This document shows, piece by piece, positions 49,749 to 60,175 of a stretch of 64,000 bases of DNA. The stretch is from Combretum micranthum (taxonomy: Eukaryota > Streptophyta > Magnoliopsida > Myrtales > Combretaceae), in the NCBI GenBank assembly GCA_024138025.1, contig JAMXBD010000428.1:248001-312000 (forward strand), given 5' to 3'. Both the position numbers and the translations under genes were made by a program. The notes beneath the pieces were generated by a model. It searched no databases and was not told the origin of the DNA. It saw only the letters and a program-made list of their open reading frames with translations. Position 1 is the first letter of the stretch, and every line of letters starts with the position of its first letter.

Positions 49749-50083
49749 TCTTTTGGTAGGTTTAGAATTCGTGAAGGTGTTTGGTTTAGGGTAATTGTTT
49801 GAAGCCTGAGAGGTTTGGTTAGTATTGAATGTGCGGTTGAAGTTGTAGCTTGGAATTTTTGATGGGAAGGTTGTGTAGGTGTGTGAGTTATGGGTGGTGA
49901 GCGAGAAGAAAAATGGCTGGTGTTATATGAAACAGAGTGGTTTTTTGTGGATTTAAGGTTGTTTCTAGAAGATAGGGTTGTGGCTTCTTGCAGTTTGGCT
50001 AAGGTGAATGCTTGGTTAAGGGTATTGGGTTGAAACATGCGAATTGGGAATTGAATTTCGGGTTTCATCCACTGAGGAAACAA
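49745..50083 (-). CDS. gag middle and linker
   Basis: MKPEIQFPIRMFQPNTLNQAFTLAKLQE-type text matches the end of the capsid domain of chromovirus gag (the R-x-x-P-x-x-L-x-x-A-x-x-L-A-x-x-Q-E block). A serine/threonine/proline-rich linker follows. It is out of frame with both neighbours. Confidence 0.8.
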   Translation of the reverse strand: MFPQWMKPEIQFPIRMFQPNTLNQAFTLAKLQEATTLSSRNNLKSTKNHSVSYNTSHFSSRSPPITHTPTQPSHQKFQATTSTAHSILTKPLRLQTITLNQTPSRILNLPKE

Positions 50084-50138
50084 CTGACCAGGTGTGGTTC
50101 GGGTAGCTGCACTTGAGTTGATAAATGCATAAATTCAT

Positions 50139-50741
50139 CTATATTCTTGTAGAGTAAGATTGATGCAATTCTTTAAGGTCAGCCATAGGGTCCTCAAATA
50201 TTTTTTCATTGAACCTGGCTTGAAGAGCCTTAGTAAGCTCTTCCCATGTCATCGCAGCTTCATTCCTAGATTTTGAATAGGTAATGTACCATTCATAAGG
50301 TTTATCCTCCAAATACATGGAAGCAATACTTACCTTCAGATGTTCAGGAGTGCCATCTAGAGCAAAAAATTGTTCGGCCCTCATTTGCCAATTTCTAATA
50401 TTCTCTCCATTAAAAATTGGAAACTCAAGCTTAGTACTTCTCATGGGTAGTTGGTACTCCCCATTTAACTCTGTTTGTGCTAAATGTGCAGGTTCCTTTG
50501 AGGTGGTGGCGGATCTTCTTCCTGGAAAACCAACACTAGCAGGTGATCCAATACTCGTCTGTTTCCCTTGCATTTGCTGGCGAATCTCTTCTAACGCTTG
50601 TCCTTGCTTTTCAATTGCAGCTTGCTGGGATTTGAGTGTGTCAGTAAACATTTGGATCCAGCCATCATTCTTATCCAGCTTATCTGCCAACACATGAACA
50701 ACCTCTTCTAATTTTTTGAAATCGCGAGCCTCACCACCCAT
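50139..50741 (-). CDS. gag N-terminal and capsid start
   Basis: The start ATG at 50,741 is six bases beyond the primer site, so the leader is very short. An N-terminal coiled-coil-like helix with a glutamine-rich part (residues 1-65) precedes the capsid start LEFPIFNGENIRNW, AEQFFALDG and YLEDKPYEWY. The frame ends at YSTRI near 50,139; the conserved continuation lies in other frames. Confidence 0.88.
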   Translation of the reverse strand: MGGEARDFKKLEEVVHVLADKLDKNDGWIQMFTDTLKSQQAAIEKQGQALEEIRQQMQGKQTSIGSPASVGFPGRRSATTSKEPAHLAQTELNGEYQLPMRSTKLEFPIFNGENIRNWQMRAEQFFALDGTPEHLKVSIASMYLEDKPYEWYITYSKSRNEAAMTWEELTKALQARFNEKIFEDPMADLKELHQSYSTRI

Positions 50742-50747
50742 TGCTGA

Positions 50748-50759
50748 GCTCTGATACCA
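50748..50759 (-). other. primer-binding site (initiator Met tRNA type)
   Basis: On the minus strand TGGTATCAGAGC starts two bases after the 5' LTR end CCGCGTTCCA. Confidence 0.9.
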
Positions 50760-50761
50760 GT

Positions 50762-51304
50762 TGGAACGCGGTGGATGGAGAAGGAATTATGGTTCGAATA
50801 CAAACCACAATGTGGAAAAGAAAAATATAATGAATTGGTTCGAATGCAAACAAAAATGAGTGTAGTCCAAGAATTAGAGTAAATAGAATTTCCTTAATGT
50901 TCTGATGATTTTTCCTTGTACATGTAAAGATATTTATATTGTAAAATCCTATGCAGCTTTAGCATGCTAGCTGTATTTGTAACAAGAGAATATTCTAACA
51001 GAATTTAGTTATAACTACTTATCCTCTAATCAGCAACGTATCAAATACAGGATTAAGTTTGTTACTGGGCTTGGACTTCAGCCGGTCCACCCATTTTATT
51101 GCTAAGGCCTTACAAAGCCCATAACTCGGTCCGCCCATACCCATCTCCATACAACAGACAGCTTCTCTTTTTCATCGTACTATACTTCACTTCAACCTCT
51201 TCTTAGCTTAGGTTTTCTTCTCAGATTTGTCTTCTTCCCCAATTCGTGTCTTCTTCCCCAATTCGTGCGTCTCCTCCTTTCCCGTTGCGGCTACCCATAG
51301 ATCA
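50762..51304 (-). repeat. 5' LTR of the Reina-like element (543 bp)
   Basis: Identical in layout to 45,666-46,189 but with an extra 19-base tandem unit (TCTTCTTCCCCAATTCGTG repeated at about 51,229-51,266). I count seven substitutions between the two LTRs. Confidence 0.92.
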
Positions 51305-51309
51305 TAAAA
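51305..51309. other. target-site duplication, right
   Basis: TAAAA, matching 45,661-45,665. Confidence 0.85.
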
Positions 51310-52458
51310 TAAAATGAAAACCCGAAGCATCGCCTTCCAAAATCCTTGTGCTGACAAACACGGCTAAAAATCACTAATCATTGAACACCGTTCAGAATTT
51401 AGAACCTAGATCCTCCAAGATCCGAAAGTTTTGTACATAAAGATTTGAACTTGATATGATAACTAATTTGATTACAATAAATCTGAAACGTCAATACGTC
51501 AAAATCTCTTTGATTTTTTTTTTTAACTTCAAAGGAATTCATTGATAAAATTAACCATCGTCAAATACACAATAAGAAGGCCTATCTCCCGTTATACTAT
51601 TTTTAACATTTAAGAGGATCAGCTTCAAAAACTACGTATACTTCAAAAATGGTATTTTGCCGGTGTTTCTTTTTATATTTCTTACCGACATTTTCCCTAA
51701 CTTGCTCGTTTTGAATCTTTAATGCTAACCTTTTGTACTTACGATATTGAAGCTTTCGATCTTGGGACTAAAAATTATGACTAAGATGGGTACGAGCAAG
51801 GGACGAGCTTTATGGTATTTTAGAGGTGGTAAATCGTATCATTAGCAAATGGGTGTTAGAGGTTGGAAAGTTGTCTTAATAAAGAGAAAGAAGAGAGGTA
51901 TTACGGCAGTTAAAGCTTTTGGAGGACGTTAAATGCTTCAACTATTTGGATCTGGGGGAGGTTTATTTTAAGGATAAATCATACGAGAAAGTTCATCGTG
52001 GAAACAACATTTCAAAAAGTAAGGCATTAAATTTATTAATATTTTATGAAATTCATTTAACGTTTCAACCTATAAATAGTTTTTTATTAATTTTTCTTAA
52101 TAGTTTGTTATGAATATCTCATTCAACTCACTTTATATCTTTGTCTAATCATTTGAATTGTTGATATCTTAAATAAATTTACCATCAAACATCACTATCT
52201 CAAAATGTTTATAGTTTATCCATAAGTCAAACCTAAAATTAAAAGCATGCCTTTTATTTAAACTTAGAATTTAAAAGGTGTTTACTAATTTTGGATTGTG
52301 TTTGTAGGCATTAACAGGTGGTCTTTTCCTTCTTCTTCTTCTAATTTTCTGAGTATTTTATTATTTTATTCAATTAACATATGTTTAATTATATTATTTT
52401 TTAAATTAATTATTTTAACAAATTAAAAGCAATCATGTGTTGATTATGGATCGAAACT
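51310..52458. other. AT-rich intergenic sequence
   Basis: No gene is recognised; the short frame at 51,919-52,113 has no family resemblance. Confidence 0.5.
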
Positions 52459-52859
52459 GAGATAATAGTTGACCAATTGTTTGTACTTTTAATTTTTATC
52501 AATTCAGTATCTCATCTTTAGATTTTAGCAAATTAGTGGTTATACTTTCAAATATGTGCAGCGTATCTGTTAAATAATATTTGACTAATGTTTATTTTAA
52601 TAATAGGATAATGAGAGACCAAATACATATACTTTTAAGTTTGGGCAATTTTTTCTTAATTTAGTACTGCATCTCTATATTTGGCAATTTTTTACCAAAT
52701 GTATAATATTATCCTGTCATCAAAATGAATATCCATTAAATATTATTTCACAAAATTACACACACTTTAAAAGTAAGAATATTAATTTGTTAAAATCTAA
52801 AGATGTGATACTGAATTGCTAAAAATTAAAAGTACAAGCAATTGATCTGCCATTATCCT
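52459..52859. mobile_element. foldback element with arms of about 150 bp
   Basis: The left arm begins GAGATAATAGTTGACCAATTG and the inverted right arm AGGATAATGGCAGATCAATTG. They continue to match through GTACTTTTAATTTTTA, AATTCAGTATC and CATCTTTAGATTTTA for about 150 bases around a 100-base centre. The structure fits a long-TIR MITE. The flanks suggest no clear duplication. Confidence 0.65.
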
Positions 52860-53216
52860 TAGAAAAGTTAAACAAAGCCCTAATTTGTAAATGTTGAAAA
52901 AACTGAAACTCTAATCGAAAAATAAATAAATAAATAAAATTGGCGACTCAAATAAAGTAGTTAAACATTTAAGAATTAAAATTTTAGTATTCCCTTTTTT
53001 AATTTGTCTTGTTTTAGGTAAATGTCTTTATAGTATAATTTTTGTACTGCGTTTCATTTTCTATGGTTTTTGTTTCTAATGTTTTCAATTTTTTTATTAA
53101 TTTAGTTAATATATGTCAAAGATGGGAAGATAAGGAAAAAATAATGATATTTTCAAAAAAAAATTACACAAATCCTGTTGAGTCAAAAATAACTCCAGAA
53201 ATAAGAACGTTGACAT

Positions 53217-53345
53217 CCTCTCTTGAAGAGACAAGATCATAAGTAGCCAACCTCGTCTCTTTAACTTCAAGAGACGAGGTTAGTGTAGATAAACAAACCT
53301 CTACAGAGACGAGGTTGATCTTAAGACAAAAGACGAGGTGTATTA
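53217..53345. repeat. cluster of GAGACGAGGT boxes with a perfect 13-bp hairpin
   Basis: AACCTCGTCTCTT (53,249-53,261) and AAGAGACGAGGTT (53,269-53,281) form a perfect 13-bp stem with a 7-base loop. Further boxes GAGACGAGGTT (53,306-53,316) and AGACGAGGT (53,331-53,339) and a CTCTTGAAGAG palindrome lie close by. Such short repeats in both orientations resemble subterminal transposase-binding boxes of a DNA transposon remnant, but no termini were found. Confidence 0.5.
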
Positions 53346-56300
53346 CTCTCTTTAGAAAATGAGGTCAACTTATCTATTTTTAGGATTATTTTTTATCTGA
53401 TAGAATTTGTGCAACTTTTTTTTTGAATATTTTTCATTAATCCCAAGGACGGGTGTTATTTTGAAAAATCTAGCACGTTTCCTTTTTTATTATCTTTATG
53501 TTCTATTTTTTAGTTAGTATATATTATTATATTTAAATAAAATTATGAATAATACTAACGTAGCAACCATGTGACCACAGCATGGCCATAACATGTCAAT
53601 ATTTGTGACACATCAACATCCATGTAGACAAAACCAAGAGGTATTTGTTAGTATGTTGAAAAAATTGGGATCTCAATATATCTGAAAAGATTTCATGATC
53701 AATGTAAATCATCCTAACTTATAAATAAGTATCATTTGATCTTATAACATGAACTTTTAGACTTGTCAAATAATACACCTCTATTAGGATAATATTTTAT
53801 TTATTTATATTATTCATATACTGATTTTTATAACTTTGCGATTCCATAAGTTGCAAACCAACATCATACGTGCAAAAGCCTATTAGAAAACTTGAGTTAT
53901 TAACTTACTAAAAATTAACATTTTTAAATTCATTCATTATTAGTTATCTCTCATATTTTCTTTTTACATTTTAAAAATATTGGACAGGAAAGAATGAAAA
54001 TGATTACAAGAAAATTTCATAATTCCTCTAGCTTTTTTTTTTTTTTTTTTGTAATGCTCTTTTTATTATTGTAATTCTTATATAAATATACATATATAAT
54101 ATCCACATAGACCACGGTTGTCTTTTGAATTTTACAATTTTCCATTCATTACAATTGTCCATATTCTTATACATTGACCTTTGCATTCTGTAAATATGTT
54201 CTTGATTTCATAGTTTTGCTTGAAATCTTATGATCTTATTATTTGTAAATTCCCATATCTTGTACGATTATAAGAATATAACTAATTGTAAACTCCTTAA
54301 AATTTTATAACAATTACCACTACTATAATAATAATAACAATAAGAAGAACTCAAAAAATTAACTACTAAAACTTTAAGGTTATGCTTTCAATGTCCAATT
54401 GAACATTTCAAAGTCAACAATATTACTTATGTTAACTCCATTTAAGATCATTTACTCAGTTGGCTTCTTTTTAACCAACTATGAAACGAAGTTAATATAA
54501 GAGCAATTCATAATTGGCAAATTATACGGATACTTCTTGAAGTGAGCAATTACTCCTTGAAGTAGTTATAGGATCCACATATATTATTAAACGACGATTT
54601 GTCTCATAAATTAAATAGGTATGAGAAATCATATTTATTTGTTGATATAGTAATATAATCCTCTTTTTATTTAACAAAAATCAAAACATGTCTCTCTTAA
54701 TAAAAACACAATTATAAACCAAAATAACCAAACCAAAACATTTTTCTTATCTTTTCATTTTTTTTTTAACTTCTTTAGGAAACAATGTTACTACTTGTAC
54801 CAACAAATTCTAATTTCATGGATGGAGATGAAGATAATGAGGCATGCATTTATAATCTAATTAGTTTTATTAAGAAATAAGTGTTCAACTTTAAACTTTA
54901 AAATTTAATTTCTTTTTAATAAGCAGTATATATCATAGAATTAGAAATTACTCTATGATATTTAATTGTATATTTACACTATGACAAGCTCAGCTGTTGG
55001 ATTTTAATACAATATTTATAATGACTCGTTATCTTATTTATTAATTTATTTTTATCTTTTCTTTCAAATAAGAGAGAAAATATAGTCTTTTTCGTTTCAA
55101 TTTTTTACCTCCACTATCTTCTAGCCTTATCAAATAAGTATTTCTCCTTTATTGCTTTTCTCTACACTAGACAAGGTGTAAAAAGTCTCATTTGGAAATA
55201 TGTAAGCTTAAAAATATTCATACGTCTTTAATTTAAAATATATATATATAAGAAAATGAAAATATACGTTTCATTCAAACAGATAGAAAATATATATATA
55301 TATATATATAAGCTTCGATTATTTTGGTTTAGACTATATTTTTGTTAAGAATCCATGTTTTGGTTTTTGCTTTAAAAAAATGGATTATATTACCACGCCA
55401 ACAAATAAATATGCCATGACATTTTTTTAATTAATTTTCTCATACTTATTTATTTTAAAAAATAATTAAGCTATCATTTAATAATATATAGACCTAAGGA
55501 GGCAATCGTTGATTTTTTAAAAAGGTAGGGATCCATATAATTTCAAAACCTTTCAAAGGATATCCGTGTAATTTACCCATTCATAGGAAAAAATATATAT
55601 ATATATCCTCTAAGTAGAATATTTTAATCAAAATTATTATAATACAATTAGACAAACAACCCAAAATGAAGTCAATATTAATACATATGGTCTAAAAAAA
55701 CTAATTGGGTATTAAAACTAACAATTAAAATGTACTAGTTAATTGAAAATTTCATCAAAGTTCAAGCATCAAATGCAACTGCCAACCCAATAATTTTTCA
55801 TCAAATTAAACATTAACTTTTGAGCTGTAAGTTTACAATTATACCATTTTTGGATTGTAAGTTATGAAACCACAGATTTTAAAAGATCAGTATAAAAAAC
55901 ATTACATTAAGAGTGTCGAATGAGTTAGTAAATTTGCATTGGGAGACTTACAAAGTTGGGATCAATACAGATGGTGACAACTATTAATTGAGAATACAAT
56001 CAAAAGTGAAGATGACAAAGTTAGGATAGATATGGAGGGTGACAATAGTTAATCTTGTACGCAATCAAAATTCAAAAGTGAAGATATGAAAATATAAAGG
56101 TATTTGGTGAGAAAGCATACTTGTGGGGGCTGTTTTTTGATACTCACCAGAACTATGGACCCAAATCCTCAGTCATTTTTATAGCGCTTATAGCTCGAAG
56201 AGATGGCCCTCAGATGCCCGTTTTTATAGCACTTGTACAGATTACCTTGGTCACTTTGGGAAAAAAAAAAAACACGATTCACAACTCATTGAACAAGACC

Positions 56301-56960
56301 GCATTGAATGCATAGAAATAAGCAAAGACAGAATGATTAACTAGCCAACACGTACAAGAGTTCCTTCAGGGGAAGAGTGTTTGCAAATTGCAACTTGACC
56401 AATTGAAGAGTTGGGAGACACCATGCTGACAGAGAGAATGAGCCACAAATTATCATCACAACTCACTCCCTCTCTTTTGGCTATTCACAAGTTACTCAGT
56501 AAATAAGAAACGGTTTTTAAAGCACCTTAGGAAAGAATAAACAACATGACAGCAACCACGTTGAGATTTATCTTCTAAATTTGCAGAAGCTCACGATACC
56601 AGATGATGAATTCCAGGATACCCAACACTAATGTTGATCAAAGACCCTCCGTAAATTATACAATATCTACAGAATATTGGTGATAGAAACATGAACCTTC
56701 ATGGTTGTGCATCAAACATTTTGATGTGTAAAGGCAGCATTTAACAAGAACTTGTATAGTATTATTTCAGTTATTAGGAACATCATCCTTTGTAAAGCAG
56801 GGATAGATCAACTTATCTGAAAGTGAACAGCGTCATACCTAGAGGCTACATACATGACTCTAAATCAACAACTTTACAATAATCTAAGCAAAAATAACTC
56901 AAAAATTAGCCGCTGTAACAGATAAGAAAACAGCAAATACAATACAGCCGCTTGATTGCT
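53346..56960. other. AT-rich intergenic sequence
   Basis: TA microsatellites (about 55,236-55,250 and 55,288-55,310), T runs and no protein-like frame. The 3' flank of the PPR gene begins near its right edge. Confidence 0.5.
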
Positions 56961-57033
56961 CCAACAAAATGAAATCAAGCAGCTCTCTTTCATGTTTTGT
57001 GCCAGCAACTAAAGGAATAAATAAACGACATGA

Positions 57034-57039
57034 TTTATT
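57034..57039 (-). promoter_or_regulatory. possible polyadenylation signal of the PPR gene
   Basis: AATAAA on the minus strand, about 73 bases after the stop codon at 57,112. Plant signals are loose, so this is only a candidate. Confidence 0.35.
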
Positions 57040-57111
57040 ATCGATAAGGATGCAAGCATACCAGAGTGAGAATCAGACTTGTAATTCTTCAAAAAACAAT
57101 ACAAACAGGAT

Positions 57112-58876
57112 TTACTCCACACATATTTTATCAAGCAGCTTCTTGCTTGCTTCACTAACTTCCAGATTTTCCATCTTCAAACGTCGACGAATAGAAGGGT
57201 TTGTCCTCCCTGCTGAAGCATATGTACGAATCAATGATTCATACACGTTGATCCCTAGTTCATCGACCGACTTCTTAACAATTTCAAGAAACTCTTCGCC
57301 CCATCTACATCCCCTGCTGCTCAAAATGATCCATCAAAGTCCCAATGATATCCATTGATGGAACCCACTTTGCACCATTTCCTCTACCAACAGAGATTGC
57401 ATTGGCAACACAGTCGACAGCCAGCTTCATTTCCCCATTTTTCAAGTAATAATCCAAAAGATTTGCCATGTTTTAGCATTAGGCTTGGCACCTCTCCAGC
57501 GAGCCCTTTTTTCGAGAGCTTTTGCCTTCTCTAGTGATCCATCTTTGGTATGCTTCAATCAGAGAATTCACAATGCGGATGTCATATGATGAACAGCCAG
57601 ACTCCCATTCCTTAAAGCATTTTTCTGCTCCAGGCAAATCTTTCAACTTAACCAAAGCCTGAATCATATTAAGATAGCCCACATTAGCAGTCTTAGGAAA
57701 AGCTAGCGCAGAGAACGCCAAACCCTGTATACTTCCAACACATTCCCTGTTCGAGCATACAGTGTTATCATGAATTGATATGCCAGGAGCTCTCGCTTAG
57801 TATTTCTTTTCTCCAGTTCTTTGAGTGCCTTTTCAGCTTTCTCAAATAAGTCAGCATCTGCATATATAGATGCTAAGTTGCTATACGTCGTCCAATCTCC
57901 AGCAATCCGACCATCCCTTTTCATTTCCTCAATGACCCTTTCAACACCAGAGACATCATTCTTCGCAGCAAGTGCTCTCATCCATACATTGTAAGAGAAA
58001 GCATCAAGCATGATATGCTCAGCTTTCATTTCCTGAATAATAGCTGGCACCTTATCGCACTGTCCTGTTTTAGTATAAAGAGTCATGAGGCTATTATAAG
58101 ACATAGAGCTCAGCTCCAAGTTCAATTCCTTCATCTTTTCAAACAATGCCACAGCTTCTTCCGTCATGAGTTCCTTACAGTAGCAATTCAAAAGGGCACC
58201 ATAGCACTGATGGGTTTTTGACGTTTCAGGGAGCTCAACAAAATACTTCTCAGCACCAGCAATTCCACGAGCTTTTGCAAGTAAATCGAGATGTATAGCT
58301 TGATCACTTATAGTCTTGTTCATGCCTCTTTTAACCATAGCCTCCGAAAGCTGAAAACAAAAACCAAAGTACCCCATTTTGATTTAAGATAACAATTTCC
58401 AGAATAAAGTTTCCAATCGCAAATGGGGTCCCCATCCTTATCCTAAAAGTGCAAAAAATCCACGTAGAAAAACACTTCATAGAGACAGGGAAACATGGTC
58501 CAGTTTTACTATACACTAAATTTCATTACATCAAAAATGGAATTAAATTGAATGTTCTAATAATTCAAGATTTGGCCGGCCTATAATCAACAAGAGGAAG
58601 TGAAGAGAAGAGGGGACTGAAGGAGGTAAAGTGAACCTTAAGAGCAGGAGAGTAGAGTCCACGAGATCGAAGCTTCTTGAGAGTGTCGCCGCATTCCCAT
58701 TTGTAAACTCGTTTCCTGGATTTCAAGAATTCATTGAGCTGCTGCCGAACACTTGCTTCTGAACCTCCTTCCTTAAAAAGCCTGTTGTAAAGAGCTTCCT
58801 CTAAATACTTTTTAGAACGCTTAGCTATGTTCTTCGTCCTCCCAAACCGCTGCAGTGGCAACGCCATTTTCTCCAT
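57112..58876 (-). CDS. P-class pentatricopeptide-repeat protein, At1g60770-like (frame broken)
   Basis: A two-exon gene on the minus strand: exon 1 58,876-58,637, exon 2 58,350-57,112. Exon 1 (80 residues) carries KKYLEEALYNRLFKEGG and RVYKWECGDTLKKLRSRGLYSPALK. Exon 2 has LSEAMVKRGMNKTISDQAIHLDL, then P-type PPR repeats from about residue 127 (YGALLNCYCKELMTEEAVALF, SYNSLMTLYTKTGQ, SYNVWMRALAAKNDVSGVERV, TYSNLASIYADADLFEKAEKA, AYQFMITLYARTGN), ending RRRLKMENLEVSEASKKLLD. From memory this follows Arabidopsis At1g60770 along its length (about 490 residues expected). PPR proteins bind organellar RNA; this clade is thought to be mitochondrial. The start is the first ATG (58,876); an ATG three codons on is equally possible. 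After residue 297 or so the text survives only by changing frame five times (near 57,705, 57,542, 57,457, 57,312 and 57,299), each at a short run or dinucleotide. Either it is a very young pseudogene or the sequence has small errors. Confidence 0.92.
58351..58636 (-). other. intron 1 of the PPR gene (286 bp)
   Basis: On the minus strand the donor is CTTAAG followed by GTTCAC and the acceptor is TTTTTGTTTTCAG followed by CTTTCGG. It is phase 0: exon 1 ends with a complete codon and exon 2 opens with the L-S-E-A-M text, in frame. Confidence 0.88.
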
Positions 58877-58950
58877 TTCTTGTCTCTTTCTCCTACTCGC
58901 TACGGAGTTCTGTCCTTTCTGTTTGTTTTGTTTACAGTTGGAAAGATCAA

Positions 58951-58958
58951 AAACCCTA
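58951..58958 (-). promoter_or_regulatory. telo-box in the PPR gene 5' region
   Basis: AAACCCTA (plus strand) about 75 bases upstream of the start codon. Telo-boxes are common in 5' regions of plant genes for translation and organelle biogenesis, typically together with site II motifs as here. Confidence 0.5.
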
Positions 58959-59009
58959 GACTTGAGTGAGTTGAGACGAGCAGGATGAGGAAGACGAAGA
59001 CCAGGGTTT

Positions 59010-59037
59010 TGGGCTCAGCGATGCGACCTAATGGGCT
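59010..59037 (-). promoter_or_regulatory. pair of site II (TGGGCT) motifs
   Basis: TGGGCT occurs at 59,010-59,015 and 59,032-59,037 on the plus strand, 135-160 bases upstream of the PPR start. Site II elements (TGGGCY, bound by TCP factors) are enriched in promoters of nuclear genes for mitochondrial proteins. A TATATA at 59,047-59,052 is nearby but may be too close to the motifs to set the start of transcription. Confidence 0.5.
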
Positions 59038-59258
59038 TGATATTGGTATATATTCTACAAATAAATTTAAGAAATAATATTATTTGTAAAATACACACAC
59101 AATATATATTAATTATATATACGTTTGATTCAATAACACATTTGATATGTGAAATTATCATTTTATTCTATTACTATTCATAGCTATTCCGATATTTGAT
59201 TATAGTTAGGGCATAAAATAAAAATCCATAATCCTTCAAATGTTTGATAATTTGATAG

Positions 59259-59267
59259 TTATTCATT
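59259..59267. other. 9-bp target-site duplication, left
   Basis: TTATTCATT, identical to 59,500-59,508 on the other side of the MITE. Confidence 0.75.
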
Positions 59268-59499
59268 GGAATTAATGGCACAAATAGTATTTAAACTTTA
59301 GTAAAATATGAAATTGAGTATGTGAATTTTGAAATTGATCAATGTAGTATTTGAAAGAACTAGACAAAGGTACCGTTAGCGTGTATGAAAAGTTTTTTCA
59401 GGTACTAAATTGATTGCTTTCAAGGTTCAAGTACTAAATTGATCGATTTAAAAGTTCAGATATTTAATTGCACAAGTTAGATATCCATGACATTAACCC
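59268..59499. mobile_element. palindromic Mutator-type MITE, copy 4
   Basis: A 232-bp element starting GGAATTAATGGCAC and ending TGACATTAACCC, with the family's internal phrases (TACTAAATTGATCGATTTA, AATTGATCAATGTAG) in inverted arrangement. The flanking 9-bp perfect direct repeat TTATTCATT is the best evidence for assigning the family to the Mutator superfamily. Confidence 0.78.
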
Positions 59500-59763
59500 T
59501 TATTCATTTCAAAACATTGATAATGGTCATTCTATACTTCCTTTTTTTTATTTTTTTTCCTGAAATAGTTCTCTTATAACAACATGTTATGTATTTATTT
59601 ATATATTTATCATAAGTTATATATAGATTTATGTATATATAGTATTATAATATATACAATTATTTATATTGAAACTGATATATATATTATATATATATCT
59701 ATACTATTAAAGCAAAATCACCATCTTTGGCGTCTTTAGTGTAAATGTTTTTAATATAATATT

Positions 59764-60175
59764 TTTAGCATATGGGCTTAAAATAATTTTCGTATCCATG
59801 AAATTATGAAATTAAATAGGGTTTGAATAGAATTAAATAAGGGTTGAATAAATATAGTTTTTTTTTCTTTTTAGCATATGGGCTAAAATATTTTTAGTAT
59901 CCTTGAAATCATATAATTAAATAGGGTTTGAATAGAATTAAATAGAGATTAAATAGACATATCTTTTTCGCGTCAAATATTTTTGGTATCCCTAAAATCA
60001 TAAAATTAAATAGGGTTTGAATAGAATTAAATAGCAGTTGAATAAACATAGTCTTTTCCTTTTTTTAGCATATGGGTGTAAAATATTTTTTGTATCCCTG
60101 AAATCATGAAATTAACTAGGGTTTGAATAGAAGTAAATAGATGTTAAATAAACATAATTTTTTCTTTTTTTAGCC
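59764..60175. repeat. tandem array, four units of about 105 bp
   Basis: Each unit contains TTAGCATATGGG (weak in the third), AAAATATTTTTxGTATCC, TGAAATCATxAAATTAAATAGGG-like text, TTTGAATAGAATTAAATAG and ATAAACATA, then a T-rich tail. Units start near 59,764, 59,871, 59,963 and 60,066. They differ by roughly 10%. Confidence 0.8.

Larger units (their letters stand above)
45666..51304 (-). mobile_element. Reina-like Ty3/gypsy chromovirus, structurally complete
   Basis: A 5639-bp element with LTRs at 45,666-46,189 and 50,762-51,304, both TG...CA. A 5-bp target duplication, TAAAA, lies on each side (45,661-45,665 and 51,305-51,309). On the minus strand the order is 5' LTR, iMet primer site, gag with zinc knuckle, protease, RT, RNase H, integrase, chromodomain, polypurine tract and 3' LTR. 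Small size, a chromodomain and RT text such as KTAFKTHDGHYEFL point to the Reina lineage. The LTRs differ at 7 of 524 aligned bases plus one 19-base duplication, so the insertion is recent. The coding region nevertheless has at least seven frame changes, several at base runs, so as written it could not make a full polyprotein. Confidence 0.92.

Noticed and set aside
48139..49802. Plus-strand frames of 60-139 codons across the chromovirus
   Set aside because: Shadows of the RT, protease and gag frames on the minus strand.
59764..60175. Possible CRISPR-like repeat-spacer array
   Set aside because: Units are contiguous, about 105 bp and about 10% divergent, with no unique spacers; this is a plant tandem repeat.
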